A DNA stretch of 5,679 nt, from contig JACDDZ010000120.1 of assembly GCA_013816695.1 (NCBI GenBank), positions 1 to 5,679 of the forward strand, read 5' to 3'. The DNA is from Gemmatimonadaceae bacterium. Its GTDB lineage: Bacteria; Gemmatimonadota; Gemmatimonadetes; Gemmatimonadales; Gemmatimonadaceae. Position 1 is the first letter of the stretch. Every line of letters begins with the position of its first letter. The notes below the pieces were generated by a model. The model searched no databases, had not been told where the DNA came from, and was given only the letters and a program-made list of their open reading frames with translations. The position numbers and the translations under genes are program-made. Positions 1-5,679 of this stretch are shown in pieces.

Positions 1-14
1 GTAACTAAAGTTAC
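1..14. repeat. Short palindrome at the window edge
   Basis: GTAACT, a two-base AA spacer, then AGTTAC: two perfect 6-base arms at the very start of the window. It lies about 40 bases beyond the stop codon of the recombinase relic. It could be an operator half, part of a larger inverted repeat cut by the window edge, or chance. No function is assigned. Confidence 0.3.
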
Positions 15-54
15 TCAAACAAGATCTAACTTTCTCTGCGCTGGGCGTATTTCG

Positions 55-177
55 TCAATCGTAAGGTGCCAGACGAGCGTAAAAGTCAGTGAGCGTCGCT
101 GGAGAATGACCAAGATAACTTTCGCACTGGCCACGGGGTAGCCCGGCGCTCTCGATCCAGTGTCCAAATGGTGCGAC
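55..177 (-). pseudogene. Tyrosine recombinase (phage-type integrase) C-terminal relic
   Basis: The last 36 or so codons before a TGA at 57-55 read like the end of a tyrosine site-specific recombinase. WIESAGLPRG resembles the helix before the third catalytic box. It is followed by YLGHSPATLTDFYARLAP, which carries the LGH box and a Tyr nine residues after the His, the same spacing as in XerC/XerD (LGH...IY). Upstream, where the HxxR box should lie, the frame reads GVAPFGHW with no His/Arg pair. Further upstream, similarity disappears and the frame runs through the terminator at 260-297 and into the lipoprotein gene. This is therefore a fragment, not a functional integrase. Its position on the 3' side of a broken tRNA-Ser gene, and on the same strand, fits a decayed integrated element. 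The assignment rests on a short stretch; a chance match or a very divergent family member is possible. Confidence 0.5.
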
Positions 178-259
178 ACCCGTGTTGCCAAGGTATTCCC
201 GGAAAAAAGCAAAAGCCCACCGAGAAAGACCGCCGCAACACTTGATCTCGTGGTGATTG

Positions 260-297
260 AAAAAACGGAGCCGCCTCCGATGGTCAGGATGCGGCTC
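260..297 (-). terminator. Rho-independent terminator of the lipoprotein gene
   Basis: On the minus strand GAGCCGC (297-291) pairs with GCGGCTC (274-268), with a further TCC/GGA pairing inside the loop. CG and then six Ts follow (265-260). It begins 40 bases after the lipoprotein stop codon and is the natural end of that transcript. Confidence 0.8.
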
Positions 298-337
298 TAA
301 CGTATCGTTTATCAAGACCTCTAGATTCGGCCAAGTC

Positions 338-787
338 TCATTTCGTATAGCCGAAGGAGAACCCCTCGAGAGTAGAGGTAACCACTCCGGATGCGTACGC
401 TCCTGTGTATGAAAAAGCCGCACCGACCCCGCCCTCCGGAGCAAAAAAGGTAACCTGTGAACCTGTTATCGAAAGCGTTCCGTTTTCGACACCCGAGCTG
501 GTTTTGGGTGCCGCTCCACTTGGGTAAGTTATCCGAAGATTCTGTGTCTTCGTATACGACTTATTCGCGCGGATAACGAGTGAGCCACTTACAAAATCAA
601 ATCTTTCCTGAGAATTTTGAAAATAAAGTGCGGGTAAGGCCGAGCCGTTAACCTGCGTAAGTGTGTATGTACCAACCGCGGCAGCAACAGCGGGATCAAC
701 AGGAGTGGCAGGCGCAGTTGGTTTGTCTCCGCTTCCACCGCATGCGACCCCAGCAAAGAGAAAAAGTAAAGATGTTAGGCGTTTCAT
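338..787 (-). CDS. Small secreted lipoprotein, lipocalin-like beta fold suspected
   Basis: A 149-residue protein with an N-terminal lipoprotein signal: MKR, a hydrophobic stretch (LLFLFAGVA) and Cys16 in the context AGVAC, which fits the relaxed lipobox. The mature part starts CGGSGDKP followed by a Pro/Ala/Thr linker (residues 22-37). With no Asp at +2, outer-membrane sorting is expected. The body (about residues 38-149) alternates short hydrophobic strands with Gly/Ser/Thr turns (VGTYTLTQVNG, GSLVIRANKSY, NGTLSITGSQVTFFAP, GAYASGVVTSTLEGFSF), like small beta-barrel or lipocalin-like lipoproteins common in Gemmatimonadota; the fold is inferred. The ATG at 787 gives the complete signal peptide, but the 20 bases before it contain no Shine-Dalgarno sequence. 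The gene stands alone between a broken tRNA gene and its terminator, so it may be cargo of a decayed element. Exact role unknown. Confidence 0.8.
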   Translation of the reverse strand: MKRLTSLLFLFAGVACGGSGDKPTAPATPVDPAVAAAVGTYTLTQVNGSALPALYFQNSQERFDFVSGSLVIRANKSYTKTQNLRITYPSGAAPKTSSGVENGTLSITGSQVTFFAPEGGVGAAFSYTGAYASGVVTSTLEGFSFGYTK

Positions 788-860
788 TGTTAGGTAGGAA
801 TTGAGGAGAGAGCGACGCGGGAAAAAGCCCGTAACCTACATAATTATGTTTCAAAAACTT

Positions 861-928
861 CCGAGACGCTACATTGTCTAGCCGCCAGTTTTCGAGACTG
901 GTGCCTTCAACCACTCGGCCGTCTGTCC
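861..928 (-). pseudogene. Truncated tRNA-Ser (anticodon CGA)
   Basis: Reading down from 928: acceptor 5' strand GGACAGA (928-922), a D arm GCC/GGC (919-917 and 905-903) with the typical GAGTGGTTGAA loop, anticodon stem CCAGT/ACTGG (901-897 and 889-885), loop CTCGAAA with anticodon CGA at 894-892, then a long variable arm GCTA/TAGC (882-879 and 871-868). This is a class II serine tRNA. After the variable arm the sequence runs into GTCTCGGAAGTTTTTG: there is no T stem, no TTCRA loop and no TCTGTCC to close the acceptor stem anywhere down to the lipoprotein gene. Position 8, almost always T, is C (921). The gene is therefore a 5' fragment that cannot make a normal tRNA. An intact tRNA-Ser must exist elsewhere, or a UGA-anticodon tRNA reads UCG. 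Loss at the T arm fits damage at an integrase attachment site. Confidence 0.8.
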
Positions 929-960
929 TGGAGACTTTGAAGATCACTACCTGAGACGAA

Positions 961-1476
961 TTAGTGGAGGCTCACAGGCGCCCAGCTTTCGGTCCCGCGT
1001 ACTGCCCCGACCAATCCGCCTGTAATGAACGAGGATACACCAACAATCACGCTTCCAAAAATAGTCGCCTGCCGCTTTGTGCCAGGAACGCGACTGCAAT
1101 CATAGACGCCTTTCGACTCACAGGGCTTGAAACTCTTCGCCCCAATTCCCGCGCCGATGAGCGCGCCCACGGTCCCGCCAATCAAGGCAAGTCGCATCGC
1201 GTCACGACCACGGTTTACCACCGCGAAGCGTGCAACAGAAACTGTCTCACCCAGTGAAAGGGCTAGTGGCGCGCCGTTGGCGATGATCGTGATCGAATCG
1301 GATGTCGCGCTACGGAAGAACCCTTCGCGAGTCATTCTCTCGTGTGATACGACGCGTACCCGCGTTCCCTGCACCAGGTCTGCCACTCGCTGAGCGGGCA
1401 ACGTCGCAGGAAAAACAATCGCTAGGAAGAGGACAAGCCCGGATGCGGCACCCTGATACCATCTTTTGAACGTCAC
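961..1476 (-). CDS. Secreted/envelope glycine-zipper protein of unknown function
   Basis: A 171-residue protein. Residues 1-28 form a signal peptide (MTFKRWYQG, hydrophobic core SGLVLFLAIVFPA, cleavage likely after LPA). Residues 36-85 look like a small beta barrel (GTRVRVVSHERM, EGFFRSATSDSITI, LALSLGETVSV), a pattern seen in SH3/Sm-like domains. Two Gly-rich hydrophobic segments follow: 98-113 (LIGGTVGALIGAGIGA) and 139-159 (IFGSVIVGVSSFITGG...). Between them is a loop with Cys119 and Cys127, able to form a disulfide outside the cytoplasm. The tail ends WAPVSL. This layout recurs, to my recollection, in Gemmatimonadota proteins of unknown role. The start is GTG at 1476-1474, supported by AAGGA (1488-1484) seven bases upstream; an ATG at 1483 is out of frame. 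The gene begins 31 bases after tadA with no terminator between, so it may be read from the clpB-tadA transcript. No molecular function is assigned. Confidence 0.8.
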   Translation of the reverse strand: MTFKRWYQGAASGLVLFLAIVFPATLPAQRVADLVQGTRVRVVSHERMTREGFFRSATSDSITIIANGAPLALSLGETVSVARFAVVNRGRDAMRLALIGGTVGALIGAGIGAKSFKPCESKGVYDCSRVPGTKRQATIFGSVIVGVSSFITGGLVGAVRGTESWAPVSLH

Positions 1477-1483
1477 GATTCAT

Positions 1484-1488
1484 TCCTT
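1484..1488 (-). promoter_or_regulatory. Shine-Dalgarno site fixing the GTG start of the glycine-zipper gene
   Basis: AAGGA on the minus strand, seven bases before GTG 1476-1474. It decides for this GTG over the nearby out-of-frame ATG at 1483-1481. Confidence 0.65.
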
Positions 1489-1507
1489 GATTTGTGTTGG
1501 ATGGAAT

Positions 1508-2005
1508 TCATCCCAAAGTACGCCCCAGTCCCCTCTGCTGCGCAAAAAAGTCAGTCAATACTGCAGCGCACTCATCCGCCAGCACGCCCGCACGAACCTC
1601 CGGACTGTGATTCAGCTTCGCATGTCTTAGCAAATCTCCCACAGATCCCGCCATTCCCGCCTTTTCATCCCATGCGCCGAACACGACCCGCCTTATGCGC
1701 GCAAGGATAATCGCGCCGGCACACATCGCACAGGGCTCGAGCGTTATGTACAGGGTGCAATCGTCCAGCCTCCACCGGTCCAGCTTCGTCGCAGCCTCAC
1801 GGATCGCCAGCACCTCCGCGTGCGAAGTCGGATCCTGGTCGCGCACAGTTCGGTTCGTCGCACTTGCCAGAACAGAACCGTCCCGCACAATCAGTGCGCC
1901 AACTGGAACTTCGTTGCGGCGCATGGCGTCACGTGCGAGACCTAGCGCGTTTTTCATGAACTCCCCGTCCCGAGCGCTCGCGCCTTCCCCGGTGAGCGCA
2001 GTCAC
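1508..2005 (-). CDS. tadA: tRNA-specific adenosine deaminase TadA
   Basis: TadA deaminates adenosine 34 of tRNA-Arg(ACG) to inosine, allowing one tRNA to read CGU, CGC and CGA. It is a cytoplasmic zinc enzyme, usually a homodimer and usually essential. The 165-residue product has the complete deaminase signature: EVPVGALIV (32-40), SHAE with zinc ligand His62 and proton-shuttling Glu64, and LEPCAMCAGA (89-98) with zinc ligands Cys92 and Cys95. It also has the family segments RIRRVVFGAWDEKAG, AGSVGDLL and LNH. Length is normal for the family. The GTG start at 2005-2003 overlaps the clpB TAG (TAGTG), which suggests translational coupling. An in-frame ATG at 1957-1955 (Met17) has GGGGAG three bases ahead, but would remove the DGEF residues that family members normally have just before the MK-AL helix, so the GTG is preferred. 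Activity on the tRNA is known for the family and not shown here. Confidence 0.95.
   Translation of the reverse strand: MTALTGEGASARDGEFMKNALGLARDAMRRNEVPVGALIVRDGSVLASATNRTVRDQDPTSHAEVLAIREAATKLDRWRLDDCTLYITLEPCAMCAGAIILARIRRVVFGAWDEKAGMAGSVGDLLRHAKLNHSPEVRAGVLADECAAVLTDFFAQQRGLGRTLG
1961..1966 (-). promoter_or_regulatory. Candidate internal Shine-Dalgarno for a shorter TadA
   Basis: GGGGAG sits three bases before the in-frame ATG at 1957-1955, whereas the upstream GTG start has no clear Shine-Dalgarno sequence. The spacing is short. It may give a 149-residue TadA or be coincidental. Confidence 0.3.
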
Positions 2006-4614
2006 TACCGGGCCGCTGCCGCCTGCACCGCTTTGTCGAACGTGAACTGTCCGTTCGCGCCAACCTTCACGAGAATGTGGTCCCCCTCACCGAAATTTCC
2101 CTCGAGAACCGCGAGCGCCAGCGGATTCTGCAACATGCGCTGGATCACGCGCTTGAGCGGCCGAGCCCCAAACGCCGGGTCATAACCTTCTTCCGCGAGA
2201 ACACGCCGCGCTTCGGGCGTCAACTCGATGGTGATCTTCCGGTCGGCGAGCAGCTTGTCGAGACGCTTCAGCTGCAGCTCGATGATGTGCTCGATGTGAT
2301 CCATGCCCAGCGGACGGAAGATGATTATGTCATCCACGCGGTTCAGGAACTCCGGCTTGAAATGCTGCCGCAGCGCCGATGTGACCTGCGACTCGATCAC
2401 CGCCCAATCCTCCTTCCCATGCTCGAGAATGAACGTGCCGCCGATGTTCGATGTCATGATTATCACTGTGTTCCTGAAATCCACTGTGCGGCCCTGCGAA
2501 TCCGTAAGCCTGCCGTCGTCCAGGATCTGCAGCAGAATGTTGAACACGTCAGGGTGACCCTTCTCGATCTCATCGAACAGCACAACCGAATACGGCCTAC
2601 GGCGAATCGCCTCGGTAAGCTGGCCACCATCCTCGAATCCCACGTATCCCGGTGGAGCACCGATAAGCCTGGCCACAGCATGCTTCTCCATGTATTCCGA
2701 CATGTCGATGCGCACCATGGCCTGCTCGTCATCGAAGAGAAATTCTGCAAGCGCCCGCGCAGTTTCTGTCTTGCCAACTCCGGTGGGTCCGAGAAAAATG
2801 AATGAGCCGATCGGCCGATTCGGATCCTGCAGCCCCGCGCGTGAGCGGCGTACTGCATTGGCTACTGCACGCACTGCCTCGTCCTGGCCAACCACGCGCA
2901 TCGCGAGCAGAGTTTCGAGGCGTGTGAGCCTTTCGCGCTCACCCTCCATCATGCGCGAGACAGGAATTCCAGTCCACTTCGCCACAATCTCGGCGATGTC
3001 CTCCGCTGTCACTTCTTCCTTCAGGAATTGACGCCCACCGTTCTGCTTGCTCGCGAGCTGAGACTCGGCCTCGCGCATTTCCTGCTCGAGCTGGGGAATT
3101 TTTCCATAGCTGATTTCTGCGGCCTTCCCGAGATCTCCGGTACGGGTGGCCTGCTCCGCTTCCGTGCGGGCCTGCTCGATTTGCTGCTTGATCTTGCCCA
3201 CCGACCCCAGCGTTTCTTTTTCGGCCTGCCACTGCGCCTTCATGCCCGATCCTTTTTCACGCAGCTCCGCGAGCTCGCGCTCGAGCGTGTTGCGACGCTC
3301 GATCGATGCCTTGTCTTTCTCTTTTTGAAGCGCCTGTCGCTCGATCTCGAGCTGGGTTACACGGCGCTCGACTTCGTCGATTTCCTGCGGCAGCGAGTCG
3401 ATCTCGATTCGCATGCGGGACGCAGCTTCATCGATCAGGTCGATTGCCTTGTCCGGAAGAAAGCGATCTCCGATGTAGCGATTGGAGAGAGTTGCCGCAG
3501 CAACGACGGCTCCATCCGTAATGCGAACGCCATGATGCGACTCATAGCGTTCCTTCAAGCCGCGAAGAATTGCAATTGTATCGTCGACTGTTGGCTCACC
3601 CACGTACACAGGCTGAAAGCGACGCTCGAGCGCCGGGTCCTTCTCAACGTGCTTGCGGTATTCGTCAAGCGTTGTCGCCCCAACGACGCGTAACTCACCG
3701 CGCGCGAGCATTGGCTTGAGCATGTTTCCCGCGTCCATCGAGCCCTCGGCTTTCCCCGCGCCGACAATGGTGTGCATCTCGTCGATGAACATGACGAACC
3801 GGCCTTCAGCTTCGGTTATTTCCTTGAGGACCGCTTTTAGCCGCTCCTCAAACTCGCCGCGATACTTGGCTCCGGCGATGAGTGCGCCCATGTCCAGGGA
3901 GAGAAGCTGCTTGTTCTTGAGACTCTCGGGTACATCGCCATTTACTATGCGCTGAGCGAGACCTTCGGCGATCGCTGTCTTGCCGACACCGGGCTCGCCG
4001 ATCAATACCGGATTGTTCTTTGTACGGCGCGAGAGGACCTGAATTACACGACGGATCTCCTCGTCCCGCCCGATGACTGGATCGAGCTTTCCCTTGCGAG
4101 CGGCTTCAGTGAGATCAAGGGTATAGCGCTGCAGCGCCTGGTACTGGTTTTCAGGAGTCTGGTCGGTGACGCGATGTGATCCGCGCACCGCTTCGAGCGA
4201 TTCACTCAGTGCCTTTCGCGTCGCGCCAGCCGCGTTCAGCAGTGTGCGACTCTCTGTCCCCTTCACATCCGACAGCGCGAGCAGAAAGTGCTCGGTGGAA
4301 ATGAATTCGTCGCCCAGATCCTTTGCCTCTTTCTCGGCGCGATCAAGGACCTGGTTCAGCTCGCGGGCGAGCGTTGGCTGTGCATCGCTCTGCTTCGGAT
4401 AGCGGGCGGCCTCGCGCTCACTCTGCTCCCTGAGCTGGGCGACGCTCACCCCGATCTTCTGGAGGACCGGAACGACAATTCCCTCATCCTGCTCGAGAAG
4501 AGCGAGAAGGAGGTGGAGATCATAGACAACAGGATTGCCTGCTTTCCGGGCACGCTCCACGGCAGTCTGGAGAGCTTCCGAAGATTTTACTGTCAGTTTA
4601 TCGGCGTTGATCAT
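2005..4614 (-). CDS. clpB: ATP-dependent disaggregase ClpB (Hsp100)
   Basis: ClpB is a cytoplasmic hexameric AAA+ chaperone that threads proteins out of aggregates together with DnaK/DnaJ/GrpE. The 869-residue product is full length. It has a double Clp-N domain (about 1-145). NBD1 has Walker A GEPGVGKT (206-213), a KYRGEFEER pore loop with Tyr251, Walker B FIDEMH (276-281) and paired Arg331/Arg332. The coiled-coil middle domain (about 405-525) is rich in Glu, Arg and Gln and is the feature that separates ClpB from ClpA and ClpC. NBD2 has Walker A GPTGVGKT (609-616), pore loop GYVG (656-659), Walker B LFDEIE (679-684), sensor-1 Asn723, Arg759 in FLNRVD, and sensor-2 GARPLKR (816-822). There is no IGF/IGL loop for ClpP docking, as expected. 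The start [15 protein letters not shown] matches the family, though only AAAAGA stands directly before the ATG. It is the first gene of a likely clpB-tadA unit. No CIRCE, HAIR or sigma-32 promoter was found upstream. Confidence 0.97.
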   Translation of the reverse strand: MINADKLTVKSSEALQTAVERARKAGNPVVYDLHLLLALLEQDEGIVVPVLQKIGVSVAQLREQSEREAARYPKQSDAQPTLARELNQVLDRAEKEAKDLGDEFISTEHFLLALSDVKGTESRTLLNAAGATRKALSESLEAVRGSHRVTDQTPENQYQALQRYTLDLTEAARKGKLDPVIGRDEEIRRVIQVLSRRTKNNPVLIGEPGVGKTAIAEGLAQRIVNGDVPESLKNKQLLSLDMGALIAGAKYRGEFEERLKAVLKEITEAEGRFVMFIDEMHTIVGAGKAEGSMDAGNMLKPMLARGELRVVGATTLDEYRKHVEKDPALERRFQPVYVGEPTVDDTIAILRGLKERYESHHGVRITDGAVVAAATLSNRYIGDRFLPDKAIDLIDEAASRMRIEIDSLPQEIDEVERRVTQLEIERQALQKEKDKASIERRNTLERELAELREKGSGMKAQWQAEKETLGSVGKIKQQIEQARTEAEQATRTGDLGKAAEISYGKIPQLEQEMREAESQLASKQNGGRQFLKEEVTAEDIAEIVAKWTGIPVSRMMEGERERLTRLETLLAMRVVGQDEAVRAVANAVRRSRAGLQDPNRPIGSFIFLGPTGVGKTETARALAEFLFDDEQAMVRIDMSEYMEKHAVARLIGAPPGYVGFEDGGQLTEAIRRRPYSVVLFDEIEKGHPDVFNILLQILDDGRLTDSQGRTVDFRNTVIIMTSNIGGTFILEHGKEDWAVIESQVTSALRQHFKPEFLNRVDDIIIFRPLGMDHIEHIIELQLKRLDKLLADRKITIELTPEARRVLAEEGYDPAFGARPLKRVIQRMLQNPLALAVLEGNFGEGDHILVKVGANGQFTFDKAVQAAAAR

Positions 4615-4655
4615 TCTTTTAGAACTGTGACGTGATAAGCATCAAGATTAGGTTG

Positions 4656-4736
4656 GGCCGTTGGTCGTGATCAGCTGCCCGTTATCCGTTTTCCGTCGGG
4701 CAACGCAGAACGGATGACAGAAAACGACCAACGGGC
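4656..4736. repeat. Nested inverted repeat upstream of clpB
   Basis: Outer arms CCGTTGGTCGT (4658-4668) and ACGACCAACGG (4724-4734) are perfect 11-base complements. Inside are ATCCGTT (4684-4690) with AACGGAT (4709-4715), and a competing stem CGTTTTCCGTC (4687-4697) with GACAGAAAACG (4716-4726), 10 of 11 paired. TGCCCG (4676-4681) can also pair CGGGCA (4697-4702). CCGTT-like units recur on both arms. There is no U tract, so it is not a simple terminator. It may be a dispersed palindromic (REP/MITE-like) element, or a structured clpB leader if the promoter lies upstream of it. The rest of the 235-base gap (4615-4849) holds the terminator of the next gene and no promoter I can support. Confidence 0.7.
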
Positions 4737-4794
4737 TGTCATTCAAAGCAATGCCAATGCCCCCACAAGCTGCCAATCTGGCTTAACCGACCAC

Positions 4795-4833
4795 AAAAAA
4801 AGAAGGGGGCGCTCCATTAATTGAAGCGCCCCC
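4795..4833 (-). terminator. Strong rho-independent terminator after the sorting-domain gene
   Basis: On the minus strand AGCGCCCCC and GGGGGCGCT (4833-4825 and 4813-4805) form a perfect 9-base GC-rich stem with an 11-base loop. TTCTTTTTTT follows (4804-4795). It starts 16 bases after the stop codon of the gene ending at 4850, and it insulates clpB from that transcript. Confidence 0.92.
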
Positions 4834-4849
4834 TGCCATTTACTGCCGT

Positions 4850-5305
4850 TTACTTGGAAACGAGCATCTTTTTCACGACCGCCTTTCCGTCTACCTCGAG
4901 GCGGAAAAGGTACACTCCGCCAGCTACAGCCTGCTGCGTGTTGAGATAGGTGCCATCCCAGTACGCCGTGTACTTCTCGCAGGTCAGGTAAACGTTATCG
5001 ATCGGATCTCCGCCAACGACATTCCCCGTTCCGCCTTGCAGGACCGGCACAGCAACCAGCTGCGCCACAACATTGTAAATCCGCAAGCTTACGCGGTACA
5101 ACCGGCTCGGATCCGAGCAACTGGCATCGCCAATTGTAAACGGAATCCTAGTGTCCGAAGTGACTGGGTTTGGAAAGTTCTGTCCCAGTTCCAATCCGGC
5201 GCCGCGTCCTCGGCCGGTTTGAGGAGTGGAACCCTGTCCGGCAGCTGACGCTGGCATGAACGCGCTGAGGGAGAGCAACAGCAAAGCCCCCCACAGATAT
5301 TTCAT
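4850..5305 (-). CDS. Small secreted protein made of one FlgD-Ig / T9SS type A sorting-like domain
   Basis: A 151-residue protein. Residues 1-22 are a signal peptide (MKYLWGALLLLSLSAFMPASA), then a Gly/Arg/Thr linker (24-37). From residue 38 to the end it matches the C-terminal sorting or FlgD-Ig-like domain pattern: LGQNFPNPVTSDTRIPFTI (40-58), VSLRIYNVVAQLV (72-84), YWDGT (115-119), AGGVYLFRLEVDG (128-140) and the terminal KKMLVSK. In the FCB group this domain normally ends a much larger secreted protein and directs type IX secretion or cell-surface attachment. Here it stands alone behind its signal peptide. A longer than usual insertion (about 88-114) carries Cys109, which could pair with Cys63. 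The ATG at 5305 has GGAG six bases upstream. A promoter candidate lies about 80 bases upstream and a strong terminator follows, so it is probably monocistronic. The domain call is fairly sure; the role (small surface or scaffold protein, or relic of a larger one) is open. Confidence 0.8.
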   Translation of the reverse strand: MKYLWGALLLLSLSAFMPASAAGQGSTPQTGRGRGAGLELGQNFPNPVTSDTRIPFTIGDASCSDPSRLYRVSLRIYNVVAQLVAVPVLQGGTGNVVGGDPIDNVYLTCEKYTAYWDGTYLNTQQAVAGGVYLFRLEVDGKAVVKKMLVSK

Positions 5306-5383
5306 TTACTTCTCCAGGCTGACGATGAAAGGGTTCTTAGCGACTACTCCTATGCGAAGGTGTCCAACTCCAGATATGCGGCG

Positions 5384-5412
5384 AACTTACGGGCCTCTGA
5401 AACCACTGTCAA
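5384..5412 (-). promoter_or_regulatory. Candidate sigma-70-type promoter for the sorting-domain gene
   Basis: TTGACA (5412-5407), a 17-base spacer, then TAAGTT (5389-5384) on the minus strand. The -35 is perfect and the -10 keeps the first, second and last consensus bases. It lies just after the selB stop codon and would give a leader of roughly 70 bases. Confidence 0.4.
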
Positions 5413-5421
5413 GAAGACGGT

Positions 5422-5679
5422 CTAGCCCTTCCCACGTAACACTCGCCCCTCAAACCTGCGTTCTGTCACCCCCAAACGGTCACAGTACTCCAAAAACGGG
5501 ATCAGGAACTTCCGGGAAAACCCGAGAACCTCACGGAGCTCGGCGGGCGAATACACCCTCCCACCCTCCATGCGACCCCGAAGCAGCCCTACCAGTTCCC
5601 CTACCACACCTGTGTCATAGTACCGGTCGGCCTCAACCTGGGTCAGCCGCCCTTCCTTATGAAGAAAACGAAGGACATC
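5422..5679 (-). CDS. selB: Selenocysteine-specific elongation factor SelB, C-terminal part (5' end outside window)
   Basis: SelB delivers Sec-tRNA(Sec) to the ribosome at UGA codons by binding GTP, the tRNA and the SECIS hairpin of the mRNA. Only the last 85 codons are here; the frame is open to the window edge (first codons DVLRFLHKEGRLT) and ends with TAG at 5424-5422. The segment corresponds to the last two winged-helix domains, the part that in E. coli SelB binds SECIS RNA. Family landmarks are AELREVLGFSRKFLIPFLEYCDR, matching the typical 'EFRD-LG-SRKYA-PLLEYFDR' motif, followed by GVTERRFEGRVL. A GTG at 5607 is internal to the domain and not the gene start. The GTPase domains cannot be judged. 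Its presence implies selA, selD and selC elsewhere in the genome. Confidence 0.88.
   Translation of the reverse strand, partial: DVLRFLHKEGRLTQVEADRYYDTGVVGELVGLLRGRMEGGRVYSPAELREVLGFSRKFLIPFLEYCDRLGVTERRFEGRVLRGKG

Noticed and set aside
815..835. CGGG-CTTTTT-CCCG on the minus strand, considered as a terminator after the glycine-zipper gene
   Set aside because: The stem is only four pairs and the T run is in the loop, not after the stem.
696..947. Minus-strand frame of 83 codons across the tRNA fragment
   Set aside because: It reads straight through the tRNA-Ser remnant and into the lipoprotein gene in another frame; no protein-like features.
2077..2805. Long plus-strand open frame (242 codons) inside clpB
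   Set aside because: It is antisense to the conserved NBD2 of ClpB, has no recognisable domain, and is explained by the codon bias of the real gene.
3028..3693. Plus-strand open frame (221 codons) antisense to the ClpB middle domain and NBD1
   Set aside because: Its Leu/Arg-rich translation mirrors the Glu/Arg/Gln coiled-coil codons on the other strand; no independent support.
4633..4644. TGATAAGCATCA imperfect palindrome before clpB, considered as a heat-shock operator
   Set aside because: The arms are only four bases and do not match CIRCE or HAIR; expected often by chance.
4615..4655. CTTGAT...TTCTAA as a clpB promoter (sigma-32 or sigma-70)
   Set aside because: No CCCCAT-type -10 is present, the spacing is 15, and the -10 would abut the start codon.
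1..5679. CRISPR array, intact insertion sequence, riboswitch or a new multi-gene defence system
   Set aside because: No regularly spaced repeats, transposase, known aptamer pattern or cluster of unknown genes was seen; the dense gene stretch is housekeeping.

Overview
The window reads as chromosomal DNA from a Gram-negative bacterium of moderately high GC. All recognisable genes lie on the minus strand. The secreted, non-housekeeping proteins (a lipoprotein with a Cys-Gly-Gly start to its mature part, a secreted glycine-zipper protein, and a stand-alone NFPNP-type sorting-like domain) together with a ClpB/TadA core suggest the FCB superphylum, most likely Gemmatimonadota. That placement is an inference from protein style, not proof.

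In transcription order (high to low coordinates): (1) the C-terminal 85 codons of selB, the selenocysteine-specific elongation factor, running off the right edge; (2) a gap with a plausible sigma-70 promoter; (3) a small secreted protein that is almost entirely one FlgD-Ig/T9SS-sorting-like domain, closed by a strong rho-independent terminator (4795-4833); (4) a 235-base gap dominated by a nested inverted repeat (4656-4736); (5) a complete clpB disaggregase gene; (6) tadA, whose GTG start overlaps the clpB stop by one base (TAGTG), so the two are probably co-transcribed and translationally coupled; (7) 31 bases further on, a GTG-started gene for a secreted or envelope glycine-zipper protein; (8) a truncated tRNA-Ser(CGA) that keeps its acceptor 5' strand, D arm, anticodon arm and variable arm but has no T arm or 3' acceptor strand; (9) a small lipoprotein gene with its own terminator (260-297); (10) a relic of a tyrosine recombinase C-terminus (LGH box and catalytic-type Tyr) ending at position 55.

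The right two thirds are housekeeping functions: Sec incorporation, protein disaggregation and wobble-inosine formation in tRNA. The left end (about 1-930) looks like an eroded integration site: a broken tRNA gene with a decayed integrase on its 3' side and an accessory lipoprotein between them. No CRISPR array, intact mobile element, riboswitch or clear new multi-gene system is visible. The most interesting items are the broken tRNA-Ser with the integrase relic, and the complex inverted repeat ahead of clpB.
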